Origin: Clostridiales bacterium
GTDB lineage: Bacteria > Bacillota > Clostridia > Christensenellales > Aristaeellaceae
Direction: 5' to 3'
Length of the DNA stretch: 64,000 nucleotides
NCBI GenBank assembly: GCA_019419995.1
Contig: JAHZHZ010000002.1
Location: 6,699 to 70,698, forward strand
Part shown: positions 8,511 through 17,867 of the stretch, in pieces
Position numbering within the stretch: position 1 is the stretch's first letter
How the letters are laid out: the number at the start of each line of letters is the position of its first letter
Position numbers and translations under genes: made by a program
The notes under the pieces: model-generated
Database searches by the model: none
The model's input: only the letters and a program-made list of their open reading frames with translations
Told to the model about the DNA's origin: nothing

Positions 8511-8945
8511 CTATTTTTCTCCCGTATAGCGGGGCGCTTCACTTTCGCAATAGATGCAGCGATAAATTTTGCGCTCCGGGTCTACCAAGCGGAATTCCTG
8601 GGTCAGTTCCTGCTCAGTGGAGGTAATACAGCGGGGATTTTTACACTTGATGATGCCGCGGATTTGCTCCGGAAGACTCAGACGCTGGCGTTTGATCAGT
8701 TCACCATTGCGGATAATATTGACAGTGATGCCTGGATCGATGTAGCCCAGCACGTTAAAGTCCAGATCGATCACCTGGCCGATCTTAATAATGTCCTTTC
8801 TTCCGATCTTCTGGCTCTCAGCATTTTTAATCATGGCTACGGTGCAGTCCAGCTTGCCCAAACCAAGGATATTATAAATTTCCATGCAGCGACCGGCTGT
8901 AATGTGGTCCAGCACGATGCCGTCCTTGATCTGTCCGATAATCAT
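8511..8945 (-). CDS. pyrI: aspartate carbamoyltransferase regulatory subunit
   Basis: 144-residue regulatory chain of aspartate transcarbamoylase, which binds nucleotides and tunes the PyrB trimers in feedback control of pyrimidine synthesis. Seen: N-terminal nucleotide-binding segment ([19 protein letters not shown]), then the C-terminal zinc domain with CKNPRC and CIYC, the four Cys ligands. The start at 8945 overlaps the pyrB stop by four bases (ATGA) and has GGAGG seven bases upstream; upstream in-frame Mets lie inside pyrB. Last gene of the operon. Its presence predicts an E. coli-like c6r6 holoenzyme, sensitive to ATP/CTP. Confidence 0.95.
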   Translation of the reverse strand: MIIGQIKDGIVLDHITAGRCMEIYNILGLGKLDCTVAMIKNAESQKIGRKDIIKIGQVIDLDFNVLGYIDPGITVNIIRNGELIKRQRLSLPEQIRGIIKCKNPRCITSTEQELTQEFRLVDPERKIYRCIYCESEAPRYTGEK

Positions 8946-9859
8946 ACGCTCACCTCCAGCAGCTTGAGAATCAGCGCCATGCGCATGTACTTGCCGTTGA
9001 GTACCTGTTTGAAATAGCAAGCCCGGGGATCTTCGTCCACGGCTACAGAAATTTCATTGACTCTGGGCAGGGGATGAAGGATGCACAGATCATTCTTGGC
9101 CGTACGCAGTTTTTCAGGGGTCAGGATGTAACTGTCCTTTAGGCGAACATAGTCCGCTTCGTTGAAGAAACGTTCTTTCTGTACGCGGGTCATATACAGA
9201 ATGTCCAGTTGAGGCATAACTTCCTCCAGGCTGCGCACCTCCCGATAGGAGATGCCCCGGGGGTCCAGCACGTCGGTGAGGATGTAGCCGGGGATGCGCA
9301 GTTCCTCAGGGGAAATCATTACAAACTTTACGCCTGTGTAACGGGACATGGCGGATACAAGCGAATGCACTGTGCGACCGAACTTCAAATCACCGCACAG
9401 CCCTACGGTCATGTCCCCCAAGCGGCTCTTTTCCCGGTAAATGGTCAGCAAGTCTGCCAGAGTCTGGGTAGGATGATTGTGACCGCCGTCGCCCGCATTA
9501 ATTACGGGAATGCCTGCCTTGCGGCTGGCCACCAGCGGCGCACCCTCCTTGGGGTGGCGCATAGCGATGATGTCCGCATAGCAACCCACTACACGCACGG
9601 TGTCAGAAACGCTCTCACCCTTGGCAGCGGAACTGGACTGGGCCTCGGAAAAGCCCAGTACGCTGCCGCCTAATTCATACATGGCGGCTTCAAAGCTTAG
9701 CCGCGTGCGAGTGGAAGGCTCGAAGAACAGGGTGGCCAGCTTTTTGCCATGGCAGACCTCGGCATATTTGACGGGATTTTCAATGATGTCCATGGCGCGG
9801 TCGATCAGTTCTTTGATCTCGTCCACGCTCAGCTCCATGATATCGATCAGGTGTCTCAT
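8942..9859 (-). CDS. pyrB: aspartate carbamoyltransferase catalytic subunit
   Basis: 305-residue catalytic chain joining carbamoyl phosphate and L-aspartate to N-carbamoyl-L-aspartate, the committed pyrimidine step. Seen: carbamoyl-phosphate loop [13 protein letters not shown], the region [12 protein letters not shown] (80s loop Ser/Lys), [11 protein letters not shown] with the aspartate-site His, and HPLPRVNEI near the C-terminus. Normal length. It overlaps pyrI by four bases and its start overlaps the pyrE stop by four, so translation is coupled on both sides. Confidence 0.97.
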   Translation of the reverse strand: MRHLIDIMELSVDEIKELIDRAMDIIENPVKYAEVCHGKKLATLFFEPSTRTRLSFEAAMYELGGSVLGFSEAQSSSAAKGESVSDTVRVVGCYADIIAMRHPKEGAPLVASRKAGIPVINAGDGGHNHPTQTLADLLTIYREKSRLGDMTVGLCGDLKFGRTVHSLVSAMSRYTGVKFVMISPEELRIPGYILTDVLDPRGISYREVRSLEEVMPQLDILYMTRVQKERFFNEADYVRLKDSYILTPEKLRTAKNDLCILHPLPRVNEISVAVDEDPRACYFKQVLNGKYMRMALILKLLEVSV

Positions 9860-10506
9860 TTCGCGCCTCCCGTGATCCAGCTTTCATCGGAGGGACAGTT
9901 GCGGAAGGCGATCAGCCGCTCCACGTCGCTTTCCCGAATGTAGCCTTCCTGGGCAGCGATGCGGGCAATGGTGTCAAAATCGGTGAGACTGGTGTTCTCT
10001 ACCTTGGCCTCTGCCAGGCGCTTGAGGCCCTTTTCCATGCCATAGGTGAAGATGGATACAATGCCCAACACCTGTGCGCCCGCTTGGCGCAGAATGTCTA
10101 CCACTTCCAGTACGCTGCCGCCAGTGGAGATCAGATCTTCAATTACCACTACTTTTTGGCCTGGCAACAGTTTGCCCTCAATCTGGTTCTTGCGGCCGTG
10201 ATCCTTGGCGCCGGAGCGTACATAGCCCATGGGCAGCCCCAGCAGGTGGGCAGTGATGGCGGCATGGGCGATGCCTGCGGTGGAAGTGCCCATCAGTACT
10301 TCTGCCAGGGGATACTTTTCCTTGACCGTCTGAGCCAGCGCATTTTCCACGTCACCGCGCACGGTTACATCGGAGAGAGTCAGACGGTTGTCACAGTACA
10401 CGGGGCTTTTGATGCCGCTGGCCCAGATAAAAGGCTCTTCCGGACGGAAAAAAACGGCTTTGATGGACAGAAGATCTTTGGCAATTTGTTCTTTGATAGC
10501 GTTCAT
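9856..10506 (-). CDS. pyrE: orotate phosphoribosyltransferase
   Basis: 216-residue enzyme converting orotate and PRPP to orotidine 5-phosphate. The PRPP-binding signature [13 protein letters not shown] is present at about residues 118-130, and the family [12 protein letters not shown] and [11 protein letters not shown] segments are seen. The C-terminal extension with GYIRESD is typical of the clostridial longer form. GAGGAT precedes the ATG. It lies between pyrF and pyrB in the operon. Confidence 0.96.
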   Translation of the reverse strand: MNAIKEQIAKDLLSIKAVFFRPEEPFIWASGIKSPVYCDNRLTLSDVTVRGDVENALAQTVKEKYPLAEVLMGTSTAGIAHAAITAHLLGLPMGYVRSGAKDHGRKNQIEGKLLPGQKVVVIEDLISTGGSVLEVVDILRQAGAQVLGIVSIFTYGMEKGLKRLAEAKVENTSLTDFDTIARIAAQEGYIRESDVERLIAFRNCPSDESWITGGAK

Positions 10507-10521
10507 GGCATCTTATCCTCC

Positions 10522-11220
10522 TCAACCCACAAATTCGTTCATGCAGCGGCGATAGGCGGCCACCGGATCCGCAGCGGCGGTGATGGGACGACCCACTACA
10601 ATGTAATCTGAGCCCAGCTCCCGAGCTTTTTCCGGAGTGGTAACTCGGCGCTGATCGCCAGCATCGCCATCGGCAAAGCGCACGCCGGGGGTGACGGTCA
10701 GAAAACCCTCACCGCAGCACTGATGCACCTTGCCTGCCTCCAGCGGAGAACACACCACGCCGTCAAGCCCTGCTGTTCTGGCGTTCTGCGCATAGTGCAT
10801 GATGACCTCATCAATGGGCTTTTCGATCCAGAGGTCCTGTTCCATGTGCTGCTGATCGGTGGAGGTGAGCTGAGTTACGCCGATAAGCAGCGGACGGGTA
10901 CCATCCGGCCTGGTCAGGCCCTCCAGCGCTGCCTGCATCATGGGAATGGTGCCTGCGCAGTGCAGGTTGCAGATATCCACATCCAGCCGGGAGAGCACCG
11001 CCATGGCCTTCTTGACCGTATTGGGAATGTCGTGCAGTTTCAGATCCAGAAAAATTTTGTGGCCCCGGGCTTTGATCTCCCGTACAATTTGAGGACCTTC
11101 AGCATAGAACAACTCCATGCCAATTTTCACAAAGGGCTTTTCGCCCGTAAACTTGTCCAAAAAGTTCAGTGTCTGTTCCCGACTGGCAAAGTCGCAGGCA
11201 ATAATTACGTCGCGTCCCAT
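10522..11220 (-). CDS. pyrF: orotidine 5-phosphate decarboxylase
   Basis: 232-residue type 1 decarboxylase that makes UMP from OMP. Seen: N-terminal VIIACDF, the catalytic LDLKLHDIPNTV (Asp-Lys-Asp tetrad region), VVCSPLEAG, TPGVR and VVGRPIT at the phosphate-binding end. The start chosen at 11220 has AGGAGGT about ten bases upstream; the in-frame GTG at 11232 would overlap that site. One base separates it from the pyrD stop. Confidence 0.96.
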   Translation of the reverse strand: MGRDVIIACDFASREQTLNFLDKFTGEKPFVKIGMELFYAEGPQIVREIKARGHKIFLDLKLHDIPNTVKKAMAVLSRLDVDICNLHCAGTIPMMQAALEGLTRPDGTRPLLIGVTQLTSTDQQHMEQDLWIEKPIDEVIMHYAQNARTAGLDGVVCSPLEAGKVHQCCGEGFLTVTPGVRFADGDAGDQRRVTTPEKARELGSDYIVVGRPITAAADPVAAYRRCMNEFVG

Positions 11221-11221
11221 A

Positions 11222-12133
11222 TCAGTGCGCACCTCCTATGATATCTGTAAGATTTTCAATGCGGTACATTTTCATGACCGCTTCCAGATCGTTAATGATG
11301 TCCCGGCAGGCGTAGGGGTTGACCAGATTTGCAGCTCCCACCTCCACTGCCGTGGCTCCACAGAGCATCATTTCAATTACATCCTCAGCGCAGGAAATAC
11401 CGCCCATGCCTACGATGGGAATCTTCACCGCCTCGTAGACCTGGTACACCATCCGCAATGCCAACGGCAACAGCGCGCCACCGGAGATGCCGCCGGTGCC
11501 ATTAGCCAGCAAGGGCCGCCGCCGCCGCAGGTCGATGCGCATGCCCATGAGGGTGTTGATCAGGCTTACGGCATCCGCTCCCGCATCCTCGCAGGCCCGG
11601 GCGATGGCAACAATATCGCCAACATTGGGGGAGAGCTTCATAATCACCGGCTTGGAGGTCACTTTCTTCACTGCACTAGTGACCTGAGCCGCCATGTGGG
11701 GATCGGTGCCGAAACTCATGCCGCCGCCATGCACATTGGGACAACTGATGTTCACTTCCAGCCAACCTACCTGCTCACAGGCATCGAGTTTGGCGCACAC
11801 CTGTACATATTCGTCAATGGAAAAGCCGCTGACATTGGCCATGACCGGCTTGTGAAAAAAGGCACTCATCTCAGGCAATTCATGAGCAATCACGTGGTCT
11901 ACACCAGGATTTTGCAGCCCCACGGCGTTGAGCATACCTCCTGGACACTCCGCGATGCGGGGCGTGGGGTTGCCAAAGCGGGGATGGAGCGTTGTGCCCT
12001 TGAAAGAAAACGTGCCCAGACAGTTGATGTCGTACAGTTCTGAAAATTCTTGGCCGTAGCCGAAGGTGCCGCTGGCGGGGATGACAGGATTGTCAAGCGT
12101 CAGGCCGCAGAGTGTGACGCATGTGTTCACCAT
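11222..12133 (-). CDS. pyrD: dihydroorotate dehydrogenase, type 1B catalytic subunit
   Basis: 303-residue FMN enzyme oxidising dihydroorotate to orotate. With PyrK upstream it forms the NAD-dependent type 1B heterotetramer. Seen: NPVIPASGTFGYG, VEVNISCPNVHGGG with the catalytic Cys of the 1B class (ISCPN), KLSPNV, NTLMGMRID and the FMN phosphate-binding GGISCAEDVIEM and GATAVEVG. Its start overlaps the pyrK stop by seven bases. Confidence 0.96.
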   Translation of the reverse strand: MVNTCVTLCGLTLDNPVIPASGTFGYGQEFSELYDINCLGTFSFKGTTLHPRFGNPTPRIAECPGGMLNAVGLQNPGVDHVIAHELPEMSAFFHKPVMANVSGFSIDEYVQVCAKLDACEQVGWLEVNISCPNVHGGGMSFGTDPHMAAQVTSAVKKVTSKPVIMKLSPNVGDIVAIARACEDAGADAVSLINTLMGMRIDLRRRRPLLANGTGGISGGALLPLALRMVYQVYEAVKIPIVGMGGISCAEDVIEMMLCGATAVEVGAANLVNPYACRDIINDLEAVMKMYRIENLTDIIGGAH

Positions 12134-12858
12134 ATGATTTCCTCCTTCACCAGCACTGGGCCATCCTTGCAGATACGCTTATGGCCGTACTTGGTTTCGC
12201 AGCTGCAACCCATGCACGCGCCAAAGCCGCAGCCCATGCGCTCCTCAAAGCTGAACTGGCCGGATGTGGTACAAGCGTTGTAGACGGCTTTGAGCATCGG
12301 TTCAGGGCCGCAGGCGCATACATGGCTATAGGCTAGGTCTGCCATGGCATCGGTCACAAAACCTTTTACTCCATAGCTTCCATCCACCGTGCTTACCCGC
12401 ACCTGCGTGCCCAGAGTGCGGAATTTATCCTCGTAAAAAATTTCATCCTTTGTATTAAAACCCAGGATTACCTGTACGCGTGCGCCCTTTTCCAACAACT
12501 GGCGGGCCAACAGGTACATGGGAGGCACGCCTGCGCCGCCACCAATGAGCAGAGGATCCTGCCCACACAGTTCCAGATCATAACCATTGCCCAGTCCCGT
12601 GAGCAGGTTGAGCTGTGCACCAGGCGCAAGCATGGTCATGGCCTCGGTGCCCCGACCTACCACCTTGTAAATCAGCGTAAGCGTTTGACCGTCCACGTTG
12701 CAGACCGAAATAGGTCTGCGCAGGAAGAAGTTATCCAACTGGATCTGCACGAACTGACCGGGGCGAGTGATGGATGAAGTGTCTCCCCGCAGAGTCAATT
12801 CGTACACATTTTTTGCCAACGCCTGGTTTTGCAGAATTTCAAACTTGCCTTCCTGCAT
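12127..12858 (-). CDS. pyrK: dihydroorotate dehydrogenase electron transfer subunit
   Basis: 243-residue iron-sulfur flavoprotein passing electrons from dihydroorotate via PyrD to NAD. Seen: FAD-binding RPISVCN, the nucleotide-binding GGGAGVPPMYLLARQLL, CGPEPML, and the [2Fe-2S] motif CGFGACMGCSC followed by the fourth Cys in KRIC. ATG 12858 is preceded by AGGAG; an upstream in-frame Met lies within carB. Position after carB and before pyrD is the standard Gram-positive order. Confidence 0.96.
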   Translation of the reverse strand: MQEGKFEILQNQALAKNVYELTLRGDTSSITRPGQFVQIQLDNFFLRRPISVCNVDGQTLTLIYKVVGRGTEAMTMLAPGAQLNLLTGLGNGYDLELCGQDPLLIGGGAGVPPMYLLARQLLEKGARVQVILGFNTKDEIFYEDKFRTLGTQVRVSTVDGSYGVKGFVTDAMADLAYSHVCACGPEPMLKAVYNACTTSGQFSFEERMGCGFGACMGCSCETKYGHKRICKDGPVLVKEEIIW

Positions 12859-12862
12859 GTTT

Positions 12863-15800
12863 TCACTCCTTGTCGATGGTGGACACGGCAAAGGTCGTCT
12901 CTTCCAGCACATCCAGCAGTACCCGTACCGTGTCCAGCGCTGTGAAGACTGTTACGTTGTTTTCCACGGACAGGCGGCGAATCATAAAGCCATCCCGGGC
13001 CTGATCCATGGAGCCGATATCCCGGGTGTTGATCACGTAGGCGATGTGGCCTTGGCGCAGGGCGTTGGGGATATCCTCGCTGCCCTCACTGATCTTTTTA
13101 AGCACGCGGGTGCGAATGCCATGTTCCCGCAAAAAGCGAGCGGTGCCTTCGGTGGCCTCGATGTTGAAGCCCAGGCGGTAGAAGCGCTCAATCAGCGGCA
13201 GAGCTTCCTCCTGATCCTTGTTGGCCACGGTGGCCAGTACGGTACCATAATTCTGCAACTGCATGCCCGAGGCCTGCAAGGCTTTGTACAGGGCGCGATA
13301 GAGCTTTTCGTCATATCCTATGGCTTCGCCGGTGGACTTCATTTCAGGCGACAGGTAGGCGTCCAGACCCCGGATTTTAGCGAATGAGAATACAGGCACT
13401 TTCACATACCAGCGCTTTTTTTCTGTGGGGTACAGATCAAAGATTCCCTGCTCCTTTAGAGACTTGCCGAGGATTACGTTGGTAGCGATATCCGCCAGAG
13501 AGTAACCCGTGGCCTTGGATAGGAAGGGCACGGTGCGGGAAGAGCGGGGATTGACCTCGATGATGTACACTTCATCCTGCTTGTCTACGATAAACTGGAT
13601 GTTGTACAGGCCCACAATGCCCAGTCCAAGTCCCAGGCGCTTGGAGTAATCCAAAATAGTGCCCTTCACCTTGTTGGAAATGCTGAAGGCAGGATAGACG
13701 CTGATGGAGTCGCCGCTGTGGATGCCCGTGCGTTCCACCAGTTCCATGATGCCCGGCACAAATACATCCCGACCGTCGCAGATGGCGTCTACTTCCACTT
13801 CTTTACCCAAAATGTAGTGGTCCACCAGCACCGGCTTATCCGTGTCGATTTCTACGGCAGTTTTTAAGTATTGGCGCAGCTGTGCTTCGTTGGCAACGAT
13901 CTGCATGGCCCGTCCACCAAGCACGAAACTGGGACGCACCAGCACCGGATAGCCGATTTCCGCGGCGGTGCGCACGCCATCTTCAATATTGGTCACGGCT
14001 CGGCCCGCGGACTGGGGAATCTTCAATTCCTCCAGAATCTTTTCAAAGGCATCTCGGTTTTCTGCACGGTCGATGGCATCTACATCTGTGCCGATGATCT
14101 CTACGCCCCGAGCATGCAGGGGTTCAGCCAGGTTAATGGCGGTTTGACCGCCCAGTGAGGCAATAACCTTCCAGCTGTTTTCATAGCAAAGGATGTTCAT
14201 TACATCCTCGGTGGTCAACGGCTCGAAGTAGAGCTTGTCCGCGGTAGTGTAGTCGGTAGATACGGTTTCCGGGTTATTATTGATGATGATTGCTTCGTAG
14301 CCGGCCTTGCGGATGGTGGTCACTGCGTGCACAGTGGAATAGTCAAACTCTACACCTTGACCAATGCGGATTGGACCCGCGCCCAGCACTACGGTCTTTT
14401 GCCGATCGGTGACGATGGACTGATTTTCGCCTGTATAGCTGGAATAGAAGTAGGGAATGTAAGCGCCGGTATGGCAGGTATCCACCATACGGTAGACGGG
14501 CATAATGCCTTCCTTGCGGCGCAGATCAAACACCTGTGTTTCCGGTACCTTCCACAACTGGGCGATGTATTTATCAGAGAAGCCCAGTTCCTTGGCCCGG
14601 CGCAACAGATGTGCATTCATGGGATTTGCTGCCACTTCCTGCTCGTAAGCAGTGATGCGGCCGATAGCCTCAAGGAAGTAGGGGGTGATGGCAGTGGCGG
14701 CGTGTACTTCCTCCACGCTGGCGCCCGTACGCAACAGCTGGGCTACAGCGTAGATGCTGTCGTCACGGAAGGTGGATACGTATTCCAGAAGTTCTTCCTT
14801 TGTCTTACCGTCAAACTTGGGCATGTACAGATGGCATACACCGATCTCCAGAGAACGCACGGCCTTGAGCAGGCACTCCTCTAAGGTGCTGCCGATGCCC
14901 ATGACTTCGCCGGTAGCCTTCATTTGAGTGCCTAGCTTGTTGTTGGCGGAGGTGAATTTGTCAAAGGGGAAGCGGGGTAGCTTTGCTACTACATAGTCCA
15001 ACTGAGGCTCAAAGGCGGCATTGGTGTTGGCAATTTGAATATCTTCCAAACGCATGCCCACGGCGATTTTTGCCGTCACACGGGCAATGGGATAACCGCT
15101 AGCCTTGCTGGCCAAAGCTGAGGAGCGGGATACCCGGGGATTAACCTCAATGAGGAAATATTCGGAGGAGTGGGGGTTCAGGGCAAACTGCACGTTACAA
15201 CCACCCTCGATTTTCAAGGCGCGGATGATCTTGATGGCGCTATCGTTGAGCATCTTCAAGTCGTGGTCGTTGAGGGTCATGATGGGGGCCACTACAATGG
15301 AGTCGCCGGTATGTACGCCCACGGGATCTACATTTTCCATGCCGCAGATGGTGATGGCATGATCTGCACCATCGCGCATGACTTCAAATTCGATCTCCTT
15401 GTAGCCCTTGACGCTCTTCTCTACCAGAACTTGATGTACCGGGGACAGGCGGAAGGCGTTGATGGCCGTCTCAATTAATTCCGCCTCATTGTTTGCAAAG
15501 CCGCCGCCGGTGCCGCCAAGGGTAAAGGCGGGGCGCAAAACCACCGGATAGCCGATCTCCTGAGCCGCCTGAGCTGCTTCATCCACGGAGTAGGTAATCT
15601 TGGAGGGAATGACCGGCTCGCCGATCTCTTGGCAAAGCTCCTTGAACAACTCCCGGTCCTCAGCTCGTTCAATGCTGGCGCTGCTGGTGCCCAGAAGTTC
15701 CACCCGGCACTCCTTTAAAATTCCCTTGCGTTCCAGTTGCATGGCCAGGTTTAATCCTGTTTGGCCGCCGATGCCGGGTATAATGGCGTCGGGACGTTCG

Positions 15801-16039
15801 TAGCGCATAATTCGCGCCACATATTCCAGCGTCAGGGGCTCCATGTACACCTTGTCGGCGATACTGGTATCCGTCATGATGGTGGCTGGGTTGGAATTGA
15901 CCAAAACCACCTCGTAACCCTCTTCCTTTAGCGCTAGGCATGCCTGAGTACCTGCATAGTCGAACTCCGCTGCCTGACCGATGACGATGGGGCCCGAGCC
16001 GATAATCATAATCTTTTTCAAATCTGTACGCTTTGCCAT
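12863..16039 (-). CDS. carB: carbamoyl phosphate synthase large subunit
   Basis: 1058-residue synthetase making carbamoyl phosphate from bicarbonate, ammonia and two ATP. Two homologous ATP-grasp halves are visible, each opening with a GSGPI/GAGPIRIGQ..EFDY nucleotide loop (residue 12 and about 555) and each with a VEVNPRSSR-type magnesium site. The C-terminal allosteric MGS-like domain has GFNIEATEGTA. Full length. Ammonia is normally supplied by the CarA glutaminase, which is not encoded next to it or anywhere in this window. GGAGG lies nine bases before the ATG. Confidence 0.97.
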   Translation of the reverse strand: MAKRTDLKKIMIIGSGPIVIGQAAEFDYAGTQACLALKEEGYEVVLVNSNPATIMTDTSIADKVYMEPLTLEYVARIMRYERPDAIIPGIGGQTGLNLAMQLERKGILKECRVELLGTSSASIERAEDRELFKELCQEIGEPVIPSKITYSVDEAAQAAQEIGYPVVLRPAFTLGGTGGGFANNEAELIETAINAFRLSPVHQVLVEKSVKGYKEIEFEVMRDGADHAITICGMENVDPVGVHTGDSIVVAPIMTLNDHDLKMLNDSAIKIIRALKIEGGCNVQFALNPHSSEYFLIEVNPRVSRSSALASKASGYPIARVTAKIAVGMRLEDIQIANTNAAFEPQLDYVVAKLPRFPFDKFTSANNKLGTQMKATGEVMGIGSTLEECLLKAVRSLEIGVCHLYMPKFDGKTKEELLEYVSTFRDDSIYAVAQLLRTGASVEEVHAATAITPYFLEAIGRITAYEQEVAANPMNAHLLRRAKELGFSDKYIAQLWKVPETQVFDLRRKEGIMPVYRMVDTCHTGAYIPYFYSSYTGENQSIVTDRQKTVVLGAGPIRIGQGVEFDYSTVHAVTTIRKAGYEAIIINNNPETVSTDYTTADKLYFEPLTTEDVMNILCYENSWKVIASLGGQTAINLAEPLHARGVEIIGTDVDAIDRAENRDAFEKILEELKIPQSAGRAVTNIEDGVRTAAEIGYPVLVRPSFVLGGRAMQIVANEAQLRQYLKTAVEIDTDKPVLVDHYILGKEVEVDAICDGRDVFVPGIMELVERTGIHSGDSISVYPAFSISNKVKGTILDYSKRLGLGLGIVGLYNIQFIVDKQDEVYIIEVNPRSSRTVPFLSKATGYSLADIATNVILGKSLKEQGIFDLYPTEKKRWYVKVPVFSFAKIRGLDAYLSPEMKSTGEAIGYDEKLYRALYKALQASGMQLQNYGTVLATVANKDQEEALPLIERFYRLGFNIEATEGTARFLREHGIRTRVLKKISEGSEDIPNALRQGHIAYVINTRDIGSMDQARDGFMIRRLSVENNVTVFTALDTVRVLLDVLEETTFAVSTIDKE

Positions 16040-16060
16040 GTTCGTGATCCTCCGCTTTAC

Positions 16061-17290
16061 TCAGTTTTGTGCATCTATCCAGGCAATTTGTCCGCCTGCC
16101 ACTGTCAGCTTGCAGCGGCCGTAGACGTTCCAGCCCTCAAACGGCGTGCTCCTGCCCAAGGACAGAAATTCTGCCGGATTTATGGTGTAGCCCGCCTCCA
16201 GATCAAAGGCGGTAAAGTTGGTAGCCGGGTCCAGTTTGATATCGAAGCGCCGGCAAGGTGCCGTGTGCATCAACTCTATCAGTCGGGCCAGAGAGATAAT
16301 TCCTTTTCGTACCAGGTTGGTATAGAGCAAGGGAAAGGCTGTCTCCAACCCCACCACACCAAAAGCGCTCTTTTCCAGTCCTCGGGCCTTTTCCTCTGTA
16401 CTGTGGGGGGCGTGGTCGGTAGCAATCATGTCGATGGTGCCGTCGATTATGCCCTCCAACAGGGCCTCTCGATCCCGCTTGTCTCGCAGGGGTGGGTTCA
16501 TCTTAAAGCGACCATTTTCCTCAAGCATGCTGTCGTCCATCAGCAGGTAGTGGGGACCGGTCTCGCAGCTTACGTCTACACCTTCGGCTTTTGCCCGACG
16601 GATTAGTTCCACGCTCTCCTTCGTGGAAATGTGGCAGACGTGGTATTTGCACCCCGTCTCTCTGGCTAGAGCCAAGTCCCGCTCGATTTGCCGCCACTCA
16701 CTCTCGGAACAGATACCCCGATGTCCGTGGGTATGGGCGTATTGGCCTTCATGGATATAACCGCCTCGCAGCAGAGCGTTTTCCTCGCAGTGGGCGGCGA
16801 TTACCTTATTCAAAACCCGGGCGCGTTCCATGGCGGCGCGCATCACATCTGCGTCTTGCACGCCCCGGCCATCGTCTGAAAAGGCACACACGTCTCTGGC
16901 CAGATCTTCCATACGGGAGAGTTCCTGTCCGGCTTCTTCCATGGTAATGGCTCCGTAGGGCAGCACATGGATTTGCGCGCTCTGGCGGATGGCTTCCAAT
17001 TCTATCCCAAGATGCTCCGGGGTATCGGGAACGGGCTTTAAATTGGGCATGGTACACACTGCGCAGTAGCCTCCCCGAGCGGCTGCCCTGCTTCCACTGA
17101 GAATCGTTTCCTTATAAGAAAAACCCGGCTCACGGAAGTGCACGTGCACATCCGCAAAGCCGGGAAAAATGGCTAGCCCTTCAAAATCGAGGGAAACATT
17201 CGCATCGCTGCGGGGACCAGAAAAAACAATATCCCCGGGAATCAGACGGCCGTTCTCAAACACCTGAGCGTTTTTGATTCTGCACTTCAT
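16061..17290 (-). CDS. pyrC: dihydroorotase
   Basis: 409-residue amidohydrolase-fold zinc enzyme closing carbamoyl-aspartate to dihydroorotate. Seen: the first metal motif DVHVHFREPG, the conserved GGYCAVCTMPN segment, HCEE, HICHIST and the catalytic ATDHAPH. The start at 17290 opens the usual small N-terminal beta domain (MKCRIKNAQVF); the in-frame extension to 17503 would read through the promoter and attenuator. A GAGGGAG sequence is present about 13 bases upstream. First gene of the pyrimidine operon. Confidence 0.95.
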   Translation of the reverse strand: MKCRIKNAQVFENGRLIPGDIVFSGPRSDANVSLDFEGLAIFPGFADVHVHFREPGFSYKETILSGSRAAARGGYCAVCTMPNLKPVPDTPEHLGIELEAIRQSAQIHVLPYGAITMEEAGQELSRMEDLARDVCAFSDDGRGVQDADVMRAAMERARVLNKVIAAHCEENALLRGGYIHEGQYAHTHGHRGICSESEWRQIERDLALARETGCKYHVCHISTKESVELIRRAKAEGVDVSCETGPHYLLMDDSMLEENGRFKMNPPLRDKRDREALLEGIIDGTIDMIATDHAPHSTEEKARGLEKSAFGVVGLETAFPLLYTNLVRKGIISLARLIELMHTAPCRRFDIKLDPATNFTAFDLEAGYTINPAEFLSLGRSTPFEGWNVYGRCKLTVAGGQIAWIDAQN

Positions 17291-17328
17291 CAAGCCATTC
17301 ACGCTCCCTCTTCCAGGAAATTCGATGT

Positions 17329-17355
17329 AAAAAGCGCCTGCCCCGAGACAGACGC
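17329..17355 (-). terminator. attenuator terminator in pyr leader
   Basis: Minus-strand GCGTCTGTC - TCGG - GGCAGGCGC (plus 17347-17355 and 17334-17342) gives a nine-pair stem, two of them G-U, with a four-base loop, followed by TTTTT (plus 17329-17333). It lies about 40 bases before the pyrC start, so it can stop operon transcription before the first gene. Confidence 0.8.
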
Positions 17356-17370
17356 TGCGCACACGTAAAT

Positions 17371-17440
17371 TCAGACGCTGTGCGTCTGTACATTCATTTC
17401 GTTGCCCGCCTTGCCGGTCTCTCGGTACCGCCTTAAAGAA
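17371..17440 (-). promoter_or_regulatory. pyr leader: PyrR-like element and antiterminator arm
   Basis: The transcript contains CTTTAAGGCGGTACCGAGAG followed by ACCGGCAAGG (plus about 17410-17440). It resembles PyrR-binding loops with their CxGAGAGG-like core, but is not an exact match. Next comes the perfect hairpin CAGACGC-ACA-GCGTCTG (plus 17372-17388). Its 5-prime arm CAGACGC can instead pair with the GCGTCTG of the downstream terminator, giving mutually exclusive folds. A mini-ORF of eight codons (MNVQTHSV, plus 17371-17397) overlaps the hairpin; its significance is unknown. No pyrR gene lies in the window. Confidence 0.6.
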
Positions 17441-17450
17441 CGTTTCAGAT

Positions 17451-17479
17451 ATTCTATCACTTCTGGAAGGGTCTGTCAA
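17451..17479 (-). promoter_or_regulatory. pyrimidine operon promoter
   Basis: Minus-strand TTGACA (plus 17474-17479) and TAGAAT (plus 17451-17456) with an ideal 17-bp spacer. It gives a leader of roughly 155 bases before pyrC. Confidence 0.85.
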
Positions 17480-17615
17480 CGAAGGGCAGATTAAGTTTTG
17501 CATTCGTTCCAGAGAAAGCGGTGTGTTTCAAGGGCACCATAAGAATGTAGAATCGCCATTTACGGCTTTGATGTGAAAAATTGGCAAAGGGAGTTTTGAA
17601 TTCACAGGGTTTTAC

Positions 17616-17644
17616 TTGACAGGCTTCCGTGGAAAAAGTATAAT
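17616..17644 (+). promoter_or_regulatory. rpmH promoter
   Basis: Consensus TTGACA (17616-17621) and TATAAT (17639-17644), 17-bp spacer, about 70 bases before rpmH; divergent from the pyr promoter. Confidence 0.9.
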
Positions 17645-17719
17645 GATAAGGCTGTATGTTTGGGAAGTTTTACTCCATGGAGTAGACCCGCATAGATTAC
17701 GATTGAAGGAGATGTTTTC

Positions 17720-17854
17720 ATGTTCCGTACTTACCAGCCCAAAAAGCGTCAGCGTTCTAAGGTGCACGGCTTTCGTGCCCGCATGAAGACCCGTGCCGGT
17801 CGCAATGTGCTCAAGGCTCGGCGCGCCCGTGGTCGCAAGGTTCTGACCGTCTGA
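17720..17854 (+). CDS. rpmH: 50S ribosomal protein L34
   Basis: 44-residue, strongly basic L34 of the large ribosomal subunit. Starts [18 protein letters not shown] and ends in [11 protein letters not shown], the standard length and pattern. AAGGAGA precedes the ATG. It leads the conserved rpmH-rnpA-yidD-yidC-jag cluster. dnaA and dnaN, often adjacent on the other side, are not here; the pyrimidine operon occupies that place. Confidence 0.98.
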   Translation: MFRTYQPKKRQRSKVHGFRARMKTRAGRNVLKARRARGRKVLTV

Positions 17855-17867
17855 TTTCCATCTGACG

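Noticed and set aside
11117..12043. 308-codon plus-strand frame opposite pyrD
   Set aside because: Antisense shadow of a well-supported enzyme gene, with low-complexity His/Gln-rich translation.
17500..17719. Possible origin of replication beside rpmH
   Set aside because: rpmH is often near oriC, but no DnaA boxes (TTATCCACA) or dnaA gene were seen here.
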